A stretch of DNA of 64,000 bases, from assembly GCF_947179515.1 (NCBI RefSeq), contig NC_067472.1, positions 168,597,275 through 168,661,274 on the forward strand, given 5' to 3'. Positions 14,601-25,109 of the stretch are shown here, piece by piece; within the stretch, counting starts at the first letter, position 1, and each line of letters begins with the position of its first letter. Origin of the DNA: Apodemus sylvaticus. Lineage: Eukaryota; Chordata; Mammalia; Rodentia; Muridae. Under the pieces are notes generated by a model, which did not search any database, had not been told where the DNA came from, and saw only the letters and a program-made list of their open reading frames with translations. Made by a program: the position numbers and the translations under genes.

Positions 14601-17600
14601 TATGACGTACCAGGCTACGTTGCTTTGAAAGGCTCCGGGAGGCTCATGTGTTTGAGCACTTGGTCCCTGCTGGTGGTGCTTGGAGCTGGGGGCTTTTAGG
14701 ACAGGGCTTTGTGGGATGAAGCGTGTCACTGGGGAGGAGTGGACAGTTTATAGATTCAGCCCACTTCCCGTGTCTCCCTCTCCCACCCACCCGTGTGTGC
14801 ATGCGTGTTTCCTCTATGTGGCTGAGATGGGACAGCTCAGCTTTGTTCCAGTTGCCCGATGCTATGCTTCCCCCACCATGATGGACGCTCCCTCTGGAAC
14901 CGTAAGCCCAAATCATTGCTCCATCAGCTCCTACTGGCCATGGTGTTCTGTCCCAGCAAAAAAATAAAATAAAATAAAATTATAATTATAATAAGGGTAA
15001 CAAGTAACAAAAATGCATTGGGTAGCACAGGATGGTAACAAGAGAAAGGCTATGTGGGAATAGGTTCTAGTTTTGCAAGAACTGTAGAACACTCTGAAGC
15101 CACTCTAAAATACTAAGTTGACTTTGAAACCCCTTTGAGGTGAGTGTTTCGTGACCATGGGATAGCATCTGACCTTAGGAGCAGGTAAAGATTTGGGTAG
15201 TCATGAAAATCCCCCCAAAGCCTCTCAGATAGCCCATCAAATGTAAACAGGGGGAGGGGGTAATGTCTACCACCTTGGTGCACACATACATTAGCAGCTG
15301 TATAGAAAGTCAAAGTTCAGCTCCCTGGGTATGTTAGTCCTGGGTGCCGCCACCACCTCCGTGACTGTGCCCAGCACACTCCATCCAGGCCATTCCAGTG
15401 CCATTGTTTTCTGGTATGATCAACTCTCACGGTGACTGTCCTTATGTCTGTGTTTATCTTTGCAGGGACACCTTTAGGTTAAATGCCACCTCTGCCACGT
15501 GGCTTTCCCTTCTTTTCTGCTAACATTCAGGGCTATTTCTTCTGCTACTCCACTCCCACTTACACCTCAGATCACGTCGTAGGTCATGTCAAAGTGACCC
15601 ACCCAGAAGCCATGAGCCCCTGAAACGGAGTTGGGCGTGATTCCCACATGTAGCCCTTTCTGTGCTCAGCCCTGAGACTGCAGGAGAAGGACTTCCACAG
15701 GTTCATTGTGTAAACAGAATCAAAGGCAGAAACCCTGTCTTGAGGCATTAAAAAAGCTTGCAATCAAGAAGTACCATCCAGCAAGGTGGCCGACTGGACA
15801 GGCTCGGGCTGGCCAGCTGCCTGTCTGGGACATGGAAGAGAGACAGCCGAGCCAGGCACCCTGGGGCCACACGGTCCTCATGTGCTCTGGGCTCCGAGCC
15901 TCGCGAATGGGAGAAGTAGGAGCTGCTCCGTGCCTCTGCCACCCCTCTTAGTTCCCACATTCGAGGTGCAACAGAAGTGACCATCTTGGAAGACAGTCCC
16001 CTGCATGGAGAACGGCGGAGAGGGGACCATGGCAGAGAGAGAAAAAAGGTCACTCAGAGCAAAAGAAGAAAGCCAGCCTCCCGTCATCCACAGTTCCCAG
16101 ACTGTGTCCCCAGACCTAGCTGGCATCTGCTCACATTCAAGGCCCTAGAGTCTGGGGCTGGAGCAGAGATGGTGGACACGCAGGGTGGGAGTGGGGATCC
16201 TGGCTGCACACAAAGCACTGGTGCTACTCTGCAGAGAGGAGCTTGGGCACAGCCTACACCAGGGCCTGTGGGCGTGGCTCATCATAGTCAGCCCAGGGAC
16301 CGTGCAGTCTCTACCAAGACAGACAAATGCACACCTGACTTATCAGTTGGGCCAATGTCTCAGCTATGTTCTCAGGCGACTGGCACAGCCAACTCCTTCA
16401 GGAAGCTTTTCCTGGTCCCCTTTGCCCTACATACCCAGATAAAAGAAAATGTCTTCCCACCCTGCCCCATCCACATGTCCGACAGTGACCATGACAGCGG
16501 GTCTCGGGTCTGCTGTGAGTCTCAGCCGGCAAAGGGTCTGGGCTCGAACTGTTTCTAGAACCAGTTCTGTGTCCCAATAAGAGGCAGCAGCTGAGTCATG
16601 GGAAGACCCTGATCTGTGGGAGACTTGTCTGAACATGGAGACCCACCCGGCCTTACCAGGCCACATGGGGCGTTCTGCAACGTCACGGTAAATGTGCCTG
16701 AGGAACGGCTCTTGGCGAGGATGTACTGACACGTGGCGGGGAATGTGTACCGGCGTCCATCAAAGGTTGTGAAGTGGATGTCGCCAGTCACTGAGCATTC
16801 AGCTGAGGGAGAGGAAGGCAATTTGCTCACGGAAGCTTCCTGAGCAAGCTCATGAGCTTCCCTCATGGGACCGTTCCCCTCCCTCACTGGGGACTGTCTC
16901 AGGCCTGCAGATCCGAGCCTAAGGCAGGACCCAACCTCTGCCCTCTGGAATTGGTCAGGCTAGGGCACCTTTGTTTTTGAGAGCCTGCTCAGGGGCAGTG
17001 CCCCTCTGAGGAGAGACCAGGCTTTGCATGGGACCTGGTATCAGTGTAGTCCCCCAAGTTCTGGCAGGAGATGGACAGAACCAAAGCAACAAAGGAAAGG
17101 GAGTCAGGTTTAGCCCCATGAATCGAAGGCTCCTGAGTAGGCATGGCCCCAGAGTGTCCCTGTCCCAAACCCATGAGACCCAGAGAAGAGGGCAGGGTCC
17201 GAGTGAGGGTCAGATGTACCTGGACAGACAGAAGAACTGCACACCCACTTCCCTGCAGTGCACGTACTGAAACACAGAGATCGTGAAGGTGACCTCCCTG
17301 CCCAGACGCTGTCCCAGGCCCCAGCTCACAGCATCCCATTTCTAAGGCGGTTGGTAGAGAGTCCCTTCCCCACCCCCATAGCTCTAATGACATCCCCTTG
17401 GTGCTCAGAGATGTCAAGGGAGTAACCCTTCCTCAACCCCAGGCATGCAGTCTGACAGGAAGCTCTGACCTTCCCAGGCCCTTCCTCCAGACAGTGGACA
17501 CTGACCAGGCATTGCAGTCCTCTGTCACCACAGAGCCAGGTGGGTGCAGGGTCCCATGGAACTCACAGGGACATTCGGCTGGTGACATGCAGCCCCCATC

Positions 17601-20600
17601 CTCAAAGATCAGTCCTAGGGTGACATCCAAGGCCCACTCACCACTGCCTCTGCACACAAGCCACTGTGGTGGCTTCCTGGCTCTCAGACAAAGGTCCCCA
17701 CATGGCGAGCTTTCTCCTGAGCCCACTTTCAAACTCTCCTCTCAATCCTGCCTCAGGCAGGTCATCAAGCCCCCCTCTGGGCAGACTTTACTCCAGGTAT
17801 CACCTGAATCGCACACTACCTCTCAAACCCTGACATTGCTGTCTTCCTACCACCGCCTCCGGAGACCTTTCCTCAGCTCCCCACAAGAATCCCAGAGCTC
17901 TTTTTCTGACCCCCTGAGCTGGCCTTCACCTCACCGTAGCTTAGGCTGGAGTGTCACATCCCTGGAAGCAGGCTCTGTTCCTTAAAATCAAAGCCTGTCA
18001 CTTTACTTTGTCAAGACAGGGTCCCATGGGTCCTGGGATGGCCTTGAACTCTTTAGATAACGGAGGAGGATGGGCGTGCCTGTCTGACTTGCCTGCCTTC
18101 CCCTCCTAAGGGCTAGTGATACAGGTGTGCGTCGCCACACCCAGCTCAGGCAATGCTGGGATGGAAGCTTTGCCCATGCTAAAAAGGCACTCTACAGATT
18201 GTACATCTCTGGCTTGACAGGTTTGTTGTTGTTGTTGTTGTTTTGGCTTTTTCGAGACAGGGTTTCTCTGTGTAGCCCTGGCTGTCCTGGAACTCACTCT
18301 GTAGACCAGGATGGCCTCGAACTCTGAAATCCGCCTGCCTCTGCCTCCCAAGTGCTGGGATTAAAGGCGTGCGCCACCACCGCCTGGCGCTTTACAGTTT
18401 CTAAACTCACCCTTCCACCCAGCCAAGTTACTCATTCATCACAAGCATGCCATCCATAGGACACAGGATGACGGAATGGGATGGATGCTTAAACAAAAGC
18501 ATCTGCTCGGAAGTGAATGAATGGCTGGAAAGCTCGGTCCAAAGGGAGTCAAACTGCGAGACAGCCAAACTGTGGAGAAGCCAGGCTCTGCCTCATCCTC
18601 GCCCCCCTCCAGCCTGTCATTTACTCATTGGCTTCGCTCTTTGCCCCTTCATTCATTCTACAAGCAGGCATCCTCTGAGCCCCCTGATAACCACGCATCC
18701 AGGCCAGGCCAGGGAGACACGTTCAGGCCACTAGCACTCCCCACCCTCCCCACAACCAACCATTGGGGCAGTAGCAGCCATCCACGCAGGCGATCTCACT
18801 GTCTACACATGAAGCACGGGACTGACAGGAAGCCGGACAGCAAGCAATGCACTCGTTGTAGATGAAAGCCTTCTCTTTGCAGTGCACAGCTTGGAAGGGA
18901 GGGAAGGAGGGAGGGAGGGAGGGAGGGAGGGAGGGAAGGAGGGAGGGAGGGAAGGAGGAAAGGAGGGAGGGAGGGAGGGAGGGAAGGAGGGAAGGAGGGA
19001 ATGAGGGAGGGAGGGAAGAAGGGAAGGAGGGAGGGAGGGAGAGAGGGAGGGAAGAAGGGAAGGAGGAAAGGAGGGAGGGAGGGAAGGAGGGAAGGAGGGA
19101 GGGAGGGAGGGAGGGAGGGAAGAAGGGAAGGAGGGAGGGAGGGAGGGAGGGAGGGAGGGAGGGAGGGAGGGAAGGAGGGAGGGAGGGAGGGAAGGAGGGA
19201 GGGAGGGAAGGCAGGAGAAGGTTATGATCTACTTGCTTGGCCAGCAACCACCCTTACCCAGGTCCTGGAATAGGAATGGGAGGGTTCTCATTCCCCTGAC
19301 CCTCCAGTCCCAATTGGAGTATTTGGTGCCCAAGAGACTGGTGGAAGTCGGGGTACAGGGTGCCCTGAGACTTTCACCTCGCTTGGTGGCCCCAGACCCA
19401 TCTTTCAGGCTCAGCCTTACTTCTCCCATCTGACACAGGATGGAACCTCAGAGGTTGAGGTTCTGACAGCTGAGGGTCTGAGTGAGCAGGACTGCTGCCC
19501 ACAGCCCGCACCTGAACCCCTCCCTGCCCGCCTCCACCTTGAACCTACTGCATTGTGAGAGTTGGGTCCTCCAGCCCTGCAGAGGGCGCCCTGCCTGTGC
19601 ACAAGCCCGGGCGTATTCCGTCAATGCTCGGCACCAAGTGGCTTCATCACCTCCTGATCTGTGCAAGGATATTGAATGTGAGAAAGTCTGGCCTGTCACC
19701 AACTGCCATCGTCCCATAGGCCAGGTGATTGTCAACCTTCCTAATAATGACCCCCCCCCAGCCATAAAATTATTTTCACTGCTACTTCATAACTGTAATT
19801 ATGAATCATAATGTAAATATCTGTGTTCTCTGGTGGTCTTAGGCCACTCCTGTGAAAGGATGGTTTGAACCCCAGGGAGTCGCAACCTTCAGATTGAGAA
19901 CTACTGCCATAAACATCCTCAGAGGGCCAGAGCGCCCTCCTCTAGGAAAGCATGCGGCTACACAGAGCCCTGGACTCAAAGCAGGGAGCCTAGATTCCAG
20001 TCCCAGCATTGTTGCCAATTTGCTGTGTGACCCTGAGGGAGTTGAGCTCCATCTCTGAGTCTCAGTTAAATGGGATGGCTGAACCCCATCTTGGCAAATA
20101 AGAATTGTAGAGCTTTGGCAAGCGATTCTGTAATGACCAAGTATTCTTAGGCTCACCATCCCCGTCCCTTATCCCCATATTGGAAGACCTCCCTACAGCC
20201 CACCACCTATATGCCCACTTACTGGCAGAGGTCACTGGTACAGCTAGCTGCGAAGGGCAGAGGGCTGACATAGGCATGGCAGGTGTCAAAAGGAGGCCTC
20301 AACAGGGCTTCACAGCGCTCGTACACACCCTGCGTGGGGCAGAGGCAGGAGCCGGGCTGGGAGGACCACAGGGCTCTGATTCACTGTCCCACAGGGAACC
20401 CCAAATAAACAAAGGGAAGGCAGAGAGTGAAGGGAAGGGGCCATGGGCACGAGCCATCCTGGACCCTGTGACCCATACTACTGGGGTGGGCCACAGACCT
20501 GCATGGAGGCCGGGCTCTGCTGCAGGCATGGTGGGCGAGGCAGGGAAGCAGTCCCAGGTCCTGGAGGGCTGTTGGGGATCTGCTCTTGCCAGCTGTACAC

Positions 20601-23013
20601 AAACTCCCCTATATCATCAGTCAGCTTCCCTGCAGGGAAAACTAGAATCAAGAGGAGGTGGGCGGGCAGCAGGACTGAGGGCTCTGAGCAGAGGCAGAGG
20701 CAGGGGGAGCCATTTGGAAGGAGCCAGCCTCCAGTGCTCCCACCCTTTGCTGGGTCCCCAACCGAGCCAGTCTCTTGGAAAAGCCCTTGCATCAGAAGAG
20801 ATACGAATGGCCTAAGCCTGTATTGTCTCACAGCTGTTCCAGATGCAGCCTGGCACAGTTGAGGGGACCAGTGTGCGGGTTTGAGCAAGCGCCTACACCC
20901 ATCTCAGACTCAGTTTCCACACCTGCAGAAAAAGAGATCTGAGCCCTGGGAAGATAGCTGTAAAGCGCTCAGGACACGGCACGTCCTCAAAGGGACACCT
21001 TCAAGCTTTCTGTCAGGGCCACCTGTAACTCTCATCGACCTGTCAATCAGGTCAATGATTTGGCTCCAGCCTGGCCTGTTCTCTTACCCTCTGACTCCCC
21101 ACTCCCTATGGAAAATGTGTGGGGTCAAACCCACCTAGCAAAGCGTGCAGTGGATCTACACACAACCTCAGTTGGAATTATCATTATGAATACTTGACAG
21201 TTGAGGAGACTGAGGCCCAGAACGTGGCTGAGAACACGCCTAACGCGACAGTTTTGCAAGCGAGCCCTTGCCTCCCATTGGGTTTTCACTACCATGGCCG
21301 TGATGTCAGAGGTCTGGACAGAGCAATCCTGATGCAGTCTTCATCTGGTAAAATATCCCACAATGCACCGTCCCACAGACTCACCGTAACTGGTCACCAG
21401 GTCGTCCTGAGGGTCGGCGTTGTTGTTCCCACACAGCCCGTGGGTCCAGCCCAGAAACTCAGGGCTCATCTTGATGTAGATAGCCGAGACGCCATCCCAG
21501 GCCAGCGTGAAGGCTGACGGATGCCGCGCGATGACATAACCAGCCAGCTGCTGCAGCTGCACGCCCCCCACTGCCTGTGGCAGCTGGACCCTGAGAGTAA
21601 AGCCCAGGGCTGCAGAGTCCACACAACTCCCACGGGCCCTGGTTTTTACAAGGACGACCAGCTACCCTTTCCCAGCGACATGAATCACTTTACATCTTTG
21701 TCCTCCACATTTCCAGAATTCCAAAGTGCACCCAAGTACACGGGGATTCCTTCATCTTCAGGGGGCTTTCAAAATCACAATATCATTGACAGGAATAAAT
21801 CCTGAGAGAATCAATCCATCAGCTCCTTTCTCCCAGATGGCGGGAGAGAGCTGATATCATATAAGAGGGGTTTCATTTTACTGTGCTGGTCTAAAACGGG
21901 AAAAATGGAAAGGAAGGGGAGGTGGGGGATCGGAGATTGAGAACAGAGAGGAGCCCCCCTACACCTGCCCTGCCTCTGTTTTGCAGCCACAGGGTGATGC
22001 CCAGGTGACAGAAAGTTCAACCAGCTGTAGGTCTGATCACCTAGTAGTCCCTGATAGCCCAGCATGACAGCTGTCATTCAAAATGACTCTCCAGCCTCAC
22101 AAGAAGATAAATGTGTGTCTGTTCAGAGAAACCGTATGTGCGCTTAGGGAAGGGTTTCTAGTGGGGAACTCCACTTTCTAGAAAGTTTTACTGTTTTCCT
22201 AAATGCTAGGAAGTCCACTAGGTCTGATAGTTGCAGAGAATCAGGAGACATTCATCCATCACCAGTACCACTGGCTAGACACACACAGGCAAGGTTTGCA
22301 TTTCTGACCAAGGTGGAAAATGCTGTCTGTCCCCAGTTACCAATTTCCGTTTAGCTTGATAGGGACAGGGGCAGATATCCCCTACCTCACGGAGGTGGAA
22401 GGACATAGTTACCTTACACCTCCATGGGTGACCTCCTTGGCCAGGAAGATCTCACGTTCACCGGAAAGGAAGAGGCTGACAGACCTCGGGCAGGTGTAGT
22501 GGGCGGAGCCACACTGTGGGTCATTGTGCACCTGATTGGGAGTGGGCAGAGCAGGGTGTTCAGAAGGCAATCTGCAGCAACTGCCACAGGCCACCCTGAG
22601 CCTCAGTCCACCAGTGTGGGATGATTGTGTGACCCCTGTGTGTTGCACATTTTCCCTCTGTGACCTTTCTCAGTGCCCTCTCCAACATCACAGCAGGGGA
22701 AGAGCTAGGACCACCTGTATTTCATGATTGTCTGAGGAACAGAGAGAAGGGACAACGGTCACAAGACTAGGAAATAGCAAAGATGGGATTCTGACCTAGA
22801 TTCAGGTGGGTTGGATTTCAGAGCCTTTTCCAGACCACTGGGGCATCTCCAAGTTCCATCAAATCAAAGGACCAGATGTGTACTCACCTTCTGTCACACA
22901 GATGTGCAAATCCAGATACACCAAGACACAAGCTCACGGACACTTTCAACACACACACTCTATAACCTACACACTCTTGGGATGCAGAAACTAGCCCTGC
23001 CCTATGTGGGCAT

Positions 23014-23051
<38 letters not shown>

Positions 23052-23598
23052 CCTATGCTGCTTACTACGTGCACATCTTCTCCGCCATTCACGAACCCAG
23101 GCTTTAAGAGCCATAGATCCAGAGAGTTGGGGTGGGGGGGCGGGCTTCTAGTGCTTGGAGAAAAGATCCTCGAATGTCACCTGGCATGAGCGGAAATGCT
23201 CCCCAGAGCCAGCTTCCCACTTGATTAGCCTTAGATATGGCGGACCAGGCTGAAGCCTCTTGGACTGGAAGAAGGAGTCATGAAGGTCACCTTTGTCCTA
23301 AGTTAATGTTTTTCAAGCACTGTTTTTTGTCCAAATAGTGTCTTACAATGTAGCCCTGGCTAGCCAGGAACACGCTATATGGAGCAAACTAACCTCAAGC
23401 GCACAGAGCTCTACCTGCCTCTGTCTATCAACTCCTCTGTTTTGGGATTCAAGGTGTGTGCCACTCCGCCTTGAATGATCAAGTATTTCTGACCATGACC
23501 CACAGAAAGAAATGTCATGTGTAAACAAAACAAAATTCTTCTATATCTTCATATTAATGAGGGCCTGTGTGTATGTGTGTGTGCGTGTGCGTGTGCGT

Positions 23599-23630
<32 letters not shown>

Positions 23631-25072
23631 TTNNNNNNNNNNNNNNNNNNNNNNNNNNNNNNNNNNNNNNNNNNNNNNNNNNNNNNNNNNNNNNNNNNNN
23701 NNNNNNNNNNNNNNNNNNNNNNNNNNNNNNNNNNNNNNNNNNNNNNNNNNNNNNNNNNNNNNNNNNNNNNNNNNNNNNNNNNNNNNNNNNNNNNNNNNNN
23801 NNNNNNNNNNNNNNNNNNNNNNNNNNNNNNNNCCTCCAGCCACCACACAGGGAGGCCACTGTCAGTCCTTTTAACTCTATGGAGTAGTGGGTGACATCTG
23901 CCCGTGTCACCTGGTCTAGATGCTCAGGACCTGTGTTCATGAGTTTTATGTCAACTTGACACAAGCTGGAGTCATTTAGGAGAGAGCCTCAATTGAGAAA
24001 ATGCCCCCATAAGATCAGCCCCCATAAGGCAAACCTGTGGGGGATTTTTTGGTTGATGATTGATATGGGATGCCCAGCTCACTGAGGGCAGTACCACCCC
24101 TGGGCAAATGCTCTCAGATGCCATATAAAAGCAGACTGAGAAAGCCACGGGAGCAGTGCTCCCTCCATGACGTCTGCATGAGTTCCTGCCTCAAAATTCC
24201 TGTCTTCAGTCCCTGCCTTGACTTCCGTCAGTGCTGTGCTGTGACCTGAGAATTGTAGATTAAATAAACCCTTTCCTCCCCAAGTTGCTTTCGGTCATGG
24301 TCCCTTATCCCAACAATAAGAACTCCAACTACCACAGGACCTTCTCAGTGGAACAGGGCAAGTCTGCCTAACCAGGAAACCAGCAAGGACCACTCAGCCC
24401 ACTGGGAATGAGCTATTTGGGTGTAAGAGTCTTTATATCCACAGAAATGTGGGAATTTCTAGAGTCCTGTGTGCAGAGGGGCAGGTCTGGCTCCACCAGC
24501 AAGTCAGTCTACCTGCTCATTACAGGCCCCAGAAAGTCAGCTTCCCCGACTATGAAGAGACTGCCCTTTCAACTTTCACCCTTCACCTCAAACTGAGTAG
24601 GACTCTGATCCTGAATCCTGAAGAGTGGGACAATGAGAGGAAAGATGGGCCTTGGAGGGTAGTGTGCCTGCCTCTGCCCATCCTGGGCTTCTGCACCTAG
24701 CTTTGAAGGGCAGATAGCAGGGACTTTTTTTTTTTTTACAGTATAAATTATCACCCCTAACTCCCTGACACAAGGGCTCCCGTGAGCTGATTATCAGGCT
24801 GGACACAGCTGAGGGTCAAGCCTCCTGAGGGAACATTGCCAGAGGCAGGCTGGTGTGTAAAGTATCCGGGGTTGTAGAAGAAAGAAGACAAATGTAAGAG
24901 AGGATTAGAGAGCGAATCTGAGCCATCCAATCCAGAGATCAACAAAGTTTGGCCAATGGAGAAAAGGGACTTTCAGCCTCTCTCTCAGGAAAGCAGAACA
25001 TCTCAGGAGGGCAGGCCCCACGGGCTGTTCAGAAGTCAGTGGGTCCCAGGAGATGGTCAGGAGTCAGTGAGT

Positions 25073-25109
<37 letters not shown>

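Larger units (their letters stand above)
17615..18760 (-). other. Otog intron with two B1 copies
   Basis: A 1.15-kb intron holding an old B1-like fragment (18,012-18,147), a GTT trinucleotide run (18,222-18,242) and a well-preserved B1 (18,244-18,388). No exon. Confidence 0.7.

Noticed and set aside
14280..14620. Possible old DNA-transposon or L2 fragment
   Set aside because: The resemblance ('ggatggtcacctcaaatg', 'gacagacagtcaagaagagc') is too weak by eye to name a family.
18862..19273. Open frames of Gly/Arg/Glu and Pro/Ser repeats around 19 kb
   Set aside because: Low-complexity translation of the GGGA repeat; only the exon I part at 18,761-18,889 is coding.
23512..23964. Frames running across the N block
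   Set aside because: They depend on unknown bases.
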